DNA from: Nostoc sp. KVJ3
GTDB taxonomy: Bacteria > Cyanobacteriota > Cyanobacteriia > Cyanobacteriales > Nostocaceae
Reading direction: 5' to 3'
DNA: 64,000 nucleotides
Assembly: GCF_026127265.1 (NCBI RefSeq)
Contig: NZ_WWFG01000001.1
Span: forward strand, 3,771,501 to 3,835,500
Below are positions 1 through 7,708 of the stretch, in pieces. A program made the translations under genes and the position numbers. Positions within the stretch are counted from its first letter, which is position 1, and every line of letters begins with the position of its first letter. The notes beneath the pieces were generated by a model. That model was not told the DNA's origin, did not search any database, and saw only the letters and a list, made by a program, of their open reading frames with translations.

Positions 1-398
1 TTCCATAAAAATTTTACTTGGTAACGATCCAAGTAATTAGGCGTGCCGCCTCCCCAGTGAATTTGTAATACTTTTCTGTTTGGATCGATTAAAGCTGCGG
101 TGTTTTTGATATCTTGAACCAAAGACTCCACGTAAGGTTTAGCAATATTCTTGTTGTTGGAAATTACCGTATTACAGCCACAGAAATAGCAAGCACTTTG
201 GCAAAAAGGGATGTGGAAATACAAACTCATAGGAGTTTGGCGTTGATTTGATGCTGCGATCGCGGCCTTAAAATCAGTTTCAGTGAATGTTTCGCTTAAC
301 TCTGTAGCGGGCGGGTAACTGGTATATCTAGGTGCGCGAGTGTCGTACTTTTGAATCAGATCCAGATCAAACTTGACACCAGGTAATAGAAAAACCAT
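1..398 (-). CDS. hemN: Oxygen-independent coproporphyrinogen III oxidase, N-terminal part
   Basis: This radical SAM enzyme converts coproporphyrinogen III to protoporphyrinogen IX without oxygen, in heme and chlorophyll synthesis. About 132 N-terminal residues are visible; the gene runs off the left edge of the window. The cluster-binding pattern C66-x3-C70-x2-C73-x-C75 follows the FHIPFC stretch, and a WGGGTP motif follows further on, both typical of HemN. The start is the ATG at 396-398, directly before the usual N-terminal region (KYDTRAPRYTSYPP). It lies downstream of a heme oxygenase gene on the same strand, and a G-rich tandem repeat fills the 161-nt gap. In other cyanobacteria a ho2-hemN pair serves low-oxygen tetrapyrrole synthesis, so co-regulation is a reasonable inference. 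Confidence 0.92.
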   Translation of the reverse strand, partial: MVFLLPGVKFDLDLIQKYDTRAPRYTSYPPATELSETFTETDFKAAIAASNQRQTPMSLYFHIPFCQSACYFCGCNTVISNNKNIAKPYVESLVQDIKNTAALIDPNRKVLQIHWGGGTPNYLDRYQVKFLW

Positions 399-429
399 TG
401 AGTTGCTTTCCAGTGAATGAGGGGGATGA

Positions 430-506
430 GAGAGCAGGGGGAGCAGGGGGAGCAGGGGGAGCAGAGGGAGACAAGGGAGACAAGGGAGACAGGGGAGACA
501 AGGGGA
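430..506. repeat. G-rich tandem repeat between ho and hemN
   Basis: Short tandem repeat built from units such as GGGAGCAGG and GGGAGACAA. It lies between the heme oxygenase stop and the hemN start. Related arrays occur at 30855-31010, 31638-31770 and 60515-60542. A 64-aa open frame across it is only a by-product of the repeat. Confidence 0.85.
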
Positions 507-559
507 ATTATTTAACAAGTTTCTTCCCAATGCCTAATGCCCAATGCCCAATAACAAAC

Positions 560-1276
560 TTAGTTAGCCGCAGCTATTTCAGTGCTACCTGAATTTTGGG
601 AACGAGTTAGACTATTAAACAAGACTTGGCCGAGTGCTTTAATTAAACTTCCCTCTAACTCTTGAGCCATCTGCAAATTGAACTCAAAGGCATTATTAGC
701 TTCTGTAACAATCCGTTCTGCTGTTATATCATCAACGGGTAATGCATTTAATGCCTGACGATACTTATCCTTAAATGCCTTTTTGTCAGGAATTTGCTCA
801 AAGTTGTAGAAAGATGTGCCTTCGTAGCCAGAAAGCTTCAGGGCTGACTGAGCAACTTTTTGTAGCATTTGACCCCCAGAAAGATCGCCCATGTAGCGAG
901 TGTAGGCATGACCTAGCAATAAGGCTGGTTCACTAGCAGAAATTTCCCGAATGCGGTCAATGTATTTTTGGGTAGCGGCTGAGGGTGTAATTTCCTCTCG
1001 CCAATTATCCCCATAATAGAACACCATGTCTTTTTCGAGCGAGGATTGACGATTAAGTTCAGGAAAGTAAACCGCACTAATTACAGGATGCAATACATGG
1101 CTATCTAATGCCGCTTCTAGTTCGCTGTAGACGTAATACAAGTTGCTTAAGAACTTGGCAAAGCAGTTTTTATCCACAACTCCTTGCAAAAAACATTTCA
1201 TGAATGCCACATTTTCTGCTGAGGTGTGGGCTTGTTGAGTTCCAGAACGCAGTTTGATGGCGAGATTGCTACTCAT
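560..1276 (-). CDS. ho: Heme oxygenase (biliverdin-producing)
   Basis: Cleaves heme to biliverdin IX-alpha, CO and iron, using ferredoxin as electron donor; biliverdin feeds phycobilin synthesis. The 238-residue protein has the proximal heme ligand H17 (QQAH) and the distal-helix signature GDLSGGQ at 130-136. The frame extends 9 codons further upstream, but the ATG at 1274-1276 is preferred because the sequence AAGGAAG sits just before it and MSSNLA matches the usual family start. hemN follows on the same strand. That pairing suggests the ho2-type, micro-oxic paralogue, but ho1 and ho2 cannot be told apart by eye. The window also holds bvdR, petF and hemJ, which act in linked tetrapyrrole steps. 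Confidence 0.95.
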   Translation of the reverse strand: MSSNLAIKLRSGTQQAHTSAENVAFMKCFLQGVVDKNCFAKFLSNLYYVYSELEAALDSHVLHPVISAVYFPELNRQSSLEKDMVFYYGDNWREEITPSAATQKYIDRIREISASEPALLLGHAYTRYMGDLSGGQMLQKVAQSALKLSGYEGTSFYNFEQIPDKKAFKDKYRQALNALPVDDITAERIVTEANNAFEFNLQMAQELEGSLIKALGQVLFNSLTRSQNSGSTEIAAAN

Positions 1277-1697
1277 TGTTGCTTCCTTCATGTTCAAGCG
1301 CAAGGTTTCTGGGCAGTCATCGACTCAGGATGCTGCTAGTACCAGCGAAAAGATTGTTATTCTAGGTTTAGAGAGGATCTGCATCAGTCTATCCAGTAAG
1401 TACTAATGCCTCTGTAGATCCCAGTTATTTTTATTTCTCCTAAGATTATTTAACTATTAATTTATATATAACTATAAAGATATTAGTATTTATTTATGTT
1501 TTTCTGATGCTCATGTTCTGACACATTTCAGTTGAGTAGTAACAAAACTAACTTTGGAATAAGCATTTTAACTCTCTTGAAACAACGGGCGATAAAACTG
1601 CGATCGCTCAAATTTTTGTATTGTAATATAGTTGTAATATTTTTTGGGCGTTAGCGATCGCAGTTCAGGAGTTTGGAGTCAGAATAAAAAGAATAAA
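1277..1697. other. Intergenic region, no gene seen
   Basis: 421 bp between the heme oxygenase and the aspartoacylase-like gene. It is AT-rich with two HIP1-like sites, and the motif TTGTAATAT occurs twice near 1620-1640. It presumably carries the ho promoter; I see no convincing regulator site. Confidence 0.6.
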
Positions 1698-2597
1698 TTA
1701 AACTACCTCTTGCTGCTTTTTACTTAGATACATCGCAATTCCTTTCTCGTAATAAGCCGCTTCATTAATAAAAATAGGATAAACAGTAGACTCTCCCTCA
1801 TAGAAAATATCTTTTCCTGCAAAAGTCACAAACATTGGATCGCCTGGATTTAGAGGTTTATAATCTCTAAACTGAAGTTGGGGGTGAATCATGGCTTGAA
1901 TCTCACCGCGTAGGCGCAGCCCGTCGTCGGCATTGCTTCTAGGATAATCGATCGTCTCAATGTATTGATAGAGTGTAAGCGTGCTTTTTGTCTGTGGAAT
2001 ATTATCTTGGTTGCAGCCTTCAAAATAATCTAAAATTGCATAAATAAGCTGCTCTGTTTGCTGAAACAATTCGGCGTTTAAAATATTCTGAGCCACAGCA
2101 CCAACTTCTATAACAAAACCCAATTCGCACAAAGAACGCAGAAAACCACCTTCTCTAGATTGTTGATTAACAAAAACCTTTACCATTGGATTGATAGAAC
2201 TTAAATAAGCACCTAATCGAAGTAAAAAAGGATGCATATCACAAAAAATCAGACTTAACCCCATGTTCGCAGTTGTGCTGTGCAAATCAATAATTACATC
2301 AACAAAAGGCTGATTTTGCGGTTGCAGTATCTGTTGGATTGCTTTCGCCCGCGTATCTTCATAACTTGAGAGTTGGAGATTTTGTAAGCCTTGATTGGTA
2401 AAGCAACGGTTTAAATCTTTGTCAATGTATCGTTTGCCTTCTTCAATAGCTTTAAGATTACCAAGTAATGCTAAAGTTTCAAAACTAGCTCTATTGATTA
2501 AACTTGGATACTGCTGAAACTTTTTGACTAAATGTACTCCTGTTAACTCATTACCGTGGTTTCCTCCAACGATCGCAACTCGTTCAATCTGACTCAT
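1698..2597 (-). CDS. Aspartoacylase-like zinc deacylase (AstE/AspA family)
   Basis: Predicted zinc carboxypeptidase-fold amidohydrolase that would release acetate or another acyl group from an N-acyl amino acid. The 299-aa protein has the metal and substrate motifs of the family: GGNHGNE (H14, E17), RYIDKDLNR (53-64), DLHSTT (H106) and the general base region VIEVGAVAQ (E164). Length fits the family. The stretch SNADDGLRLR near residue 220 is longer than I expect for relatives and is encoded by a GC-rich dispersed repeat inserted in frame at 1908-1933. The gene stands alone on the minus strand, with start codon at 2597 and a GAGG just upstream. Exact substrate (N-acetylaspartate or another) is not shown by sequence. 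Confidence 0.82.
   Translation of the reverse strand: MSQIERVAIVGGNHGNELTGVHLVKKFQQYPSLINRASFETLALLGNLKAIEEGKRYIDKDLNRCFTNQGLQNLQLSSYEDTRAKAIQQILQPQNQPFVDVIIDLHSTTANMGLSLIFCDMHPFLLRLGAYLSSINPMVKVFVNQQSREGGFLRSLCELGFVIEVGAVAQNILNAELFQQTEQLIYAILDYFEGCNQDNIPQTKSTLTLYQYIETIDYPRSNADDGLRLRGEIQAMIHPQLQFRDYKPLNPGDPMFVTFAGKDIFYEGESTVYPIFINEAAYYEKGIAMYLSKKQQEVV
1908..1933. repeat. Short dispersed repeat inside the aspartoacylase gene
   Basis: GC-rich 26-nt unit starting GCGTAGGCGCAGCCC, related to the unit at 7061-7084 and to the insertion at 9173-9193. It keeps the reading frame and codes for roughly ADDGLRLR. This is the style of small dispersed repeat known from Nostoc genomes. Confidence 0.65.
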
Positions 2598-2717
2598 AAC
2601 AACCTCATATCTAAAAAACTTGTAGAATAGACACTATTTTAGGGTGAGTGGTGCTGCGCGCTTATCAAAAACTTTACTTACCATAGAGTGTTCCAAAAAA
2701 TAAATGATTCAAAACCC

Positions 2718-2802
2718 GTCATTGCGAGCGAAGCGAAGCAATCACAGCCCTTGGGATTGCTTTGCTTCTCTACGAGACGCTTCGCGAACGCTCGCAATGA
2801 CA
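2718..2802. repeat. Palindromic interspersed repeat
   Basis: Inverted repeat whose ends read TCATTGCGAGCG and CGCTCGCAATGA, able to form a long hairpin. Similar units lie at 30060-30116 and form the ends of the larger elements at 19764, 35043, 37355 and 46894. A CTCTACGAGACGC segment inside it is itself a dispersed repeat, seen again near 32230. Confidence 0.8.
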
Positions 2803-2940
2803 ATTGGGCATTTTTTTACTTGGAGTACTCATAAACCCTTTAGCAGCAACGTAGATTATCATATAAAATTCCGATTTGATTTGGAGAAAAGATACGTAGG
2901 ATGTTTTAGCACGGAGAGTACCGCACCAAACCCTTGATAA

Positions 2941-3263
2941 GAGGATGTTTGAAAAGTCCTCTTATCGGTATCAAAAGTTTTAGATCCCCCTAAATCCCCC
3001 TTGAAAAGGGGGACTTTGACTCCGGTTCCCCCCTTTTTAAGCTACGGTGTATACGCAAGTTAAATTACCCCACCCTAACCCTCCCCTTATAAAGGGGAGG
3101 GAACCGGATTTCCGGTCTCCCCCCTTTATAAGGGGGATTAAGGGGGGTAATAGCGAGATTATGAAAAGAAATTCGACTTGTGTGTACACCGTAGCCTTTT
3201 TAAGGGGGTTAGGGGGGATCAAAAGTGCCTAAAGTTACAGAGAAATACTTTTCAAACATCCTC
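2941..3263. mobile_element. MITE, family B, carrying an inner MITE
   Basis: 323-bp non-autonomous element. The 16-bp terminal inverted repeats are perfect (GAGGATGTTTGAAAAG and its complement) and are flanked by the duplicated target TAA (2938-2940 and 3264-3266). The centre is rich in CCCCCTTTTTAA palindromes and is interrupted by a family C element. There is no transposase gene. The 3-bp TNA-type duplication and GAG ends resemble IS5/IS1031-type insertion sequences, which may mobilise it (inference). Confidence 0.85.
3041..3195. mobile_element. Inner MITE, family C
   Basis: 155-bp element with ends GCTACGGTGTA and TACACCGTAGC, inserted in the CTTTTTAA centre of the surrounding element, which is duplicated on both sides (8-9 bp). 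Other copies lie at 19930-20087 and 50169-50336, in the same relative position. Confidence 0.8.
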
Positions 3264-3380
3264 TAAGGGTACGTTACAAACTACGTTCTAACACACCCTA
3301 CAATATCTAATTTTGTTCAAAAATCAAATATGATTCCTATAATTATATTTAAGTAATTTAACCTGTATCCCAGCCTCTAA

Positions 3381-6300
3381 ATGAACAAAGAACAACAGCA
3401 TCGATTAGAGGAAGAACGAAGGCAAATACAACAACAGTGGGAAAATCAAAGCGAGAAAGTAAAGCTGATACGCAAAGCTTTAGCTATTGAGAACGATCCT
3501 ACAACAAAGTTTAAATTAGAGCAGCAGCTTTTGGAAGAAGGGCCTCAACTGGCGAGTCTTGGGGATGAACTCGATAAAATTGAAGCTGAATTGCGATTTC
3601 CTTTACAAAATAAAACAACAACTGAAAAACGGTTGGTAGGAAATCAAGCAATCCCAGAAGTACCTGTGTGGCAGGGGCGAGATGAACTCCTTAAAGAGTT
3701 GCAAACCAAATTACTGCAACCAGAAAATCCCCTGAAGGTATTGGCACTTATTGGACAAGGGGGTATTGGCAAAACCAGTTTAGCCGTAAAACTTTTAGAA
3801 GCACTGGGCGTTAATTGTGGAAGATCCGCCCTAACTCCAGTTGAAAAAGGGGCGAATGTAGAAGAGTGTCCTTATGAATGCTTTATGTATTTCAAAGCGC
3901 AGCAGGGGACAAGCTTTGATGATGTCGCAGGGTTTTTACTAATTGAAACCTTGGGTATTCAAACAACAGAGACTTTGAAAACTGCTGATGAAAAGATAAC
4001 CAAAATTATTGAATGGTTGGCACAAACACGCACTCTTTTAGTACTGGATAACCTAGAAAGTATTTTACATCCTGCCAACCATCCGCAAGCAGGACGGGCA
4101 ATTTCAGCAGATTGGGGTAAATTGCTAAATGCCCTAGTCTATTACCAGCATCAATCTCAAACTTTATTAACCAGTCGGGAAGTGCCAGCAGATTTAGCCG
4201 ATATTCGCTATGAGGATGCAGAACCAGATTCAGAATTAGTGTATATCGAGAGAATTTCTGGAGTGGCGACAGTCGCGGGAGTTGAGATTTTGCGACAGCG
4301 CCAACTGAGAGACAGTGTAACAGATTTGCAGTGGGTATCTGAGCGAGTTGAAGGTCATGTGTTTTTGTTAACCCAATTGGCAGCTATTGGTAAGGGTAAG
4401 CCTGGGTATCTGCGGAAGCATTCAGAATTAGTGACGAAAAAAGCTGAACTCATTCTTAGAGAACAACTGGTAAGGCAAAGTGAAGCAGCGCGAGATTTAC
4501 TCAAACAGATGTGTGTGTTGCGGGTGGGGATAGATATCCAAGGTTTAACTTTCTTGCGATTATATACAGATGAACGAGAGCAAGATGAGCGCTTTGAAAT
4601 AGCAGCAGATTTAGGAGAACCTGCTGAATTGACAGAAGTGGAAATTAGTGAAACGCAAGCAATTTTAGAGCAATTAGTTGATAGTAGTTTGGTGCAGAGT
4701 CGTTATGATGAAAAGCAATGTGAGGAATTTTATGACTTGCATCGAGTGATTGTAGAGTTTATACAAAGAGAATATAAAAACGAACTGCCCAATCTGCTCA
4801 AGAGTATCTATAAATTTTACTGCTCTAGTAAAAATGTTAAAAATCCTAAAACTTTAGAAGATTTGCGCCCAGTGTTGGAGGCTCAATATTTTGCTTTTCA
4901 GTTGGGTAACTACAGCGAAGCATATTATTTGGTAACGGAAACTCTGAGAGAATATCTAAGATGGTGGGGAAACTGGAATTTATTAAAAGACTTATATGAA
5001 CAAGTTTTGCCGCACATTGAAGAAGAAGAATGCTGCATCTGTTGGCAATGGATTGGAAGAATTCATCGTGATTTAGGCAATTGGGATGAAGCAGCAAAAT
5101 GTTTTCATAATGCTTTAGCCATTGCACAAAAGCAAGAAAGTAAAACTAATCTTGCATATTGCAATGCATTATTGGGAAATATTGAGCAATTTCGCGGCAA
5201 CTGGGATGCAGCTGAAACCCTCTATCGGCAATCCTTGATAGTGAGAACAGAATTAGGCGATCACTCTGGTATGGCGAATAGTTGGGCATTATTGGGAGAT
5301 ATAGAGCGCTATCGCGGCAACTGGGATGCAGCTGAAACCCTCTATCGGCAATCTTTGGAATTGCAGACAGAATTAAGCGATCGCTCTGGTATGGCAAATA
5401 GTTGGGCATTGTTGGGAGATATAGAGCGCTATCGCGGCAACTGGGATGCAGCCGAAACCCTCTATCAGCAATCTTTGGAATTGCAGACAGAATTAGGCGA
5501 TTGCTCTGGTATGGCTACTAATTGGGAATTTTTGGGAAATATTGAGCAACTTCGCGGCAACTGGGATGCAGCCGAAAGCCTCTATCGGCAATCTTTGAAA
5601 TTGCAGACAGAATTAGGCGATCGCTCTGGTATGGCTACTAGTTGGGCATTATTGGGAAATATTGAGCAACTTCGCGGCAACTGGGATGCAGCCAAAAGCC
5701 TCTATCGGCAATCTTTGGAATTGCAGACAGAATTAGGCGATCGCTCTGGTATGGCTACTATTTGGGCAGTGTTGGGAAATATTGAGCAACTTCGCGGCAA
5801 CTGGGATGCAGCCGAAAGCCTCTATCGGCAATCTTTGACAGTGAAAACAGAATTAGGCGATCGCTCTGGTATGGCGAATAGTTGGGCAGTGTTGGGAAAT
5901 ATTGAGCAATGTCGCGGCAACTGGGATGCAGCCGAAAGCCTCTATCGGCAATCTTTGACAGTGAAAACAGAATTAGGCGATCGCTCTGGTATGGCTACTG
6001 TTTGGGCATTCTTGGGAAATATTGAGCAATGTCGCGGCAACTGGGATGCAGCCGAAAGCCTCTATCGGCAATCTTTGACAGTGAAAACAGAATTAGGCGA
6101 TCGCTCTGGTATGGCGAATAGTTGGGGAGTGTTGGGATATATTGAGCAATGTCGCGGCAACTGGGATGCAGCCGAAACCCTTTATCGACAATCTTTAACA
6201 GTGAGAACAGAATTAGGTGATCGCTCTGGTATGGCTTCTATTTGGGGAGTGTTGGGATATATTGAGCAATGTCGCGGCAGGTGGGATGCAGCCGAAACTC

Positions 6301-6986
6301 TCTATCTGCAATGTTTAGAAGTTGAGACAGAATTAGGCGATCGCTCTGGTATGGCAAATAGTTGGGGAGTGTTGGGAGATATAGAGCGCAATCGCGGCAA
6401 CTGGGATGCAGCCGAAAGCCTCTATCGGCAATCTTTGAAATTGCAGACAGAATTAGGCAATCGTTCTGGTATGGCGAATAGTTGGGGAGTGTTGGGATAT
6501 ATTGAGCAATGTCGCGGCAGGTGGGATGCAGCCGAAACTCTCTATCGGCAATGTTTAGAAGTTGAGACAGAATTAGGCGATCGTTCTGGTATGGCTTCTA
6601 GTTGGCGAGTGTTGGGAGATATAGAGCGCAATCGCGGCAACTGGGATGCAGCCGAAACCCTCTATCGGCAATGTTTAGAAGTTGAGACAGAATTAGGCGA
6701 TCGTTCTGGTATGGCTTATTCTTATTGTGGTTTAGGAAAAAATGAATGCGATCGGGGTAATCTGGAAGCAGCAGAACAGTTTTCTAAACAAGCTTTAGAA
6801 TTAGCTGAAGAGTTGGGGATGACTGACCTAGTGGCAGAGGTTAACTACGATTTAGCACGGCTTGAGCAGAAGCGCAGCAATACAGAACTTGCCCAACAGC
6901 ATTACAACACAGCGCATCAAATCTTTCAGCAATTGGGTGCGGCAAAGGATTTGGAGAAAATCAAGCGAGAGTGGGAGCTAGATTAA
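3381..6986 (+). CDS. STAND/NB-ARC-type ATPase with a long TPR array
   Basis: Predicted signalling ATPase of the STAND class (1201 aa). Residues 1-75 form a charged helical domain, possibly an adaptor that recruits an effector encoded elsewhere. The NTPase follows, with a P-loop around 125-132 (GQGGIGKT), Walker B at 219-224 (LLVLDN) and an arginine motif LLTSR at 262-266. A winged-helix-like region leads to 16 TPR-like units of 40 residues from about residue 557 to the C-terminus. Units 2-14 are nearly identical. Such proteins sense a ligand through the repeats and oligomerise; several bacterial ones act in defence or regulated death, but no effector domain is visible, so the output is unknown. 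It stands alone between MITEs and a minisatellite. Confidence 0.85.
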   Translation: MNKEQQHRLEEERRQIQQQWENQSEKVKLIRKALAIENDPTTKFKLEQQLLEEGPQLASLGDELDKIEAELRFPLQNKTTTEKRLVGNQAIPEVPVWQGRDELLKELQTKLLQPENPLKVLALIGQGGIGKTSLAVKLLEALGVNCGRSALTPVEKGANVEECPYECFMYFKAQQGTSFDDVAGFLLIETLGIQTTETLKTADEKITKIIEWLAQTRTLLVLDNLESILHPANHPQAGRAISADWGKLLNALVYYQHQSQTLLTSREVPADLADIRYEDAEPDSELVYIERISGVATVAGVEILRQRQLRDSVTDLQWVSERVEGHVFLLTQLAAIGKGKPGYLRKHSELVTKKAELILREQLVRQSEAARDLLKQMCVLRVGIDIQGLTFLRLYTDEREQDERFEIAADLGEPAELTEVEISETQAILEQLVDSSLVQSRYDEKQCEEFYDLHRVIVEFIQREYKNELPNLLKSIYKFYCSSKNVKNPKTLEDLRPVLEAQYFAFQLGNYSEAYYLVTETLREYLRWWGNWNLLKDLYEQVLPHIEEEECCICWQWIGRIHRDLGNWDEAAKCFHNALAIAQKQESKTNLAYCNALLGNIEQFRGNWDAAETLYRQSLIVRTELGDHSGMANSWALLGDIERYRGNWDAAETLYRQSLELQTELSDRSGMANSWALLGDIERYRGNWDAAETLYQQSLELQTELGDCSGMATNWEFLGNIEQLRGNWDAAESLYRQSLKLQTELGDRSGMATSWALLGNIEQLRGNWDAAKSLYRQSLELQTELGDRSGMATIWAVLGNIEQLRGNWDAAESLYRQSLTVKTELGDRSGMANSWAVLGNIEQCRGNWDAAESLYRQSLTVKTELGDRSGMATVWAFLGNIEQCRGNWDAAESLYRQSLTVKTELGDRSGMANSWGVLGYIEQCRGNWDAAETLYRQSLTVRTELGDRSGMASIWGVLGYIEQCRGRWDAAETLYLQCLEVETELGDRSGMANSWGVLGDIERNRGNWDAAESLYRQSLKLQTELGNRSGMANSWGVLGYIEQCRGRWDAAETLYRQCLEVETELGDRSGMASSWRVLGDIERNRGNWDAAETLYRQCLEVETELGDRSGMAYSYCGLGKNECDRGNLEAAEQFSKQALELAEELGMTDLVAEVNYDLARLEQKRSNTELAQQHYNTAHQIFQQLGAAKDLEKIKREWELD
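5193..6752 (+). repeat. Thirteen 120-bp tandem repeats within the TPR region
   Basis: Thirteen near-identical 120-bp units, in frame, each coding one 40-residue TPR motif (consensus GNWDAAETLYRQSLELQTEL and the rest). Most carry a HIP1 site within GGCGATCGCTCTGG. Less similar units flank the block on both sides. High DNA identity implies recent duplication or gene conversion and predicts length variation between strains. Confidence 0.93.
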
Positions 6987-7060
6987 TCTTGATGATGAGC
7001 AAAAACAGATTAATTTCCATACTTGCCAATAATCCCAAAAATGAATATTTGCAATTTTAG

Positions 7061-7084
7061 AAATGCGTAGGCGTAGCCCGTCGT
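7061..7084. repeat. Short dispersed repeat
   Basis: Single copy reading GCGTAGGCGTAGCCCGTCG, downstream of the TPR gene; same family as 1908-1933 and 9173-9193. Confidence 0.6.
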
Positions 7085-7093
7085 AAACATCAC

Positions 7094-7365
7094 TACAGAC
7101 TTGTATTCTGAACAAACGGACTTGTGTTCTGAACCAACGGACTTGTGTTCTGAACCAACGGACTTGTATTCTGAACCAACAGACTTGTGTTCTGAACCAA
7201 CAGACTTGTGTTCTGAACCAACAGACTTGTGTTCTGAACCAACAGACTTGTATTCTGAACCAACGGACTTGTGTTCTGAACCAACGGACTTGTATTCTGA
7301 ACCAACAGACTTGTATTCTGAACCAACAGACTTGTATTCTGAACCAACAGACTTGTATTCTGAAC
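7094..7365. repeat. 21-bp minisatellite, about 13 copies
   Basis: Tandem array with unit ACGGACTTGTGTTCTGAACCA and variants (A/G in CGGA, G/A in TGTGTT). Because 21 is a multiple of three, it leaves long open frames on both strands (repeating SEPTDLC/Y or LVQNTSP), which I do not take as genes. It sits just downstream of the TPR gene and abuts a MITE. Confidence 0.92.
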
Positions 7366-7368
7366 TAA

Positions 7369-7706
7369 AAGGATGTTTTAAAAGTGGTTGGCTATAATTT
7401 TAGGCACTTGTTGATCCCCCCTAACCCCCCTTAAAAAAGCAGGGCTGATTCATTCCACAAGACGAAGGAGTTTGTCAAGATGGTTAGCAAGAAAATTGTA
7501 AGTGAGGGTGACGAGAAGATGAACTTTTAAGCACTTGAACAACAGTAAAATTGTTCATTTTCTTGGCAAGCTGGTAACAAAATAATCAATTTTAAATCGC
7601 TAGAACCCTTGATATTTAGCGCTCTTTAGGGAATGAATCAGCCCTGCCTTAAAAAAGGGGAAGAATCAAAGTCCCCCTTTTTAAGGGGGATTTAGGGGGA
7701 TCTAAA
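7369..7706. mobile_element. MITE, family B, truncated at the right end
   Basis: Left end reads AAGGATGTTTTAAAAG, and the interior matches the copy at 50100-50479, including GGGGGATCTAAAACTT. The right inverted repeat is missing: similarity stops just before the stop codon of the MocR-like gene. The centre is interrupted by a different element (7439-7647). Confidence 0.75.
7439..7647. mobile_element. 209-bp MITE inserted in a family B element
   Basis: Perfect 18-bp terminal inverted repeats, GCAGGGCTGATTCATTCC and its complement at 7630-7647. They are flanked by a 9-bp duplication CTTAAAAAA of the host element's centre. No coding capacity. CAGGG-type ends with 8-9 bp duplications recall ISAs1- or IS4-like transposons; this is a guess. 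Confidence 0.82.
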
Positions 7707-7708
7707 AC

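Noticed and set aside
2704..2937. 77-aa open frame on the plus strand
   Set aside because: Its first half is a translated CATTGCG palindrome, and the rest shows no recognisable features.
4846..5409. Minus-strand frames of 87-93 aa inside the TPR gene
   Set aside because: Shadows of the coding strand; their repeated residues mirror the 120-bp units.
5193..6752. CRISPR-like regular repeats
   Set aside because: The 120-bp units are contiguous coding TPR repeats with no unique spacers and no cas genes nearby.
7101..7397. Open frames of 98 aa (plus) and 84 aa (minus) made of SEPTDLC or LVQNTSP repeats
   Set aside because: They result from a 21-bp tandem repeat without stops in these frames; there is no ribosome site and no non-repeat domain.
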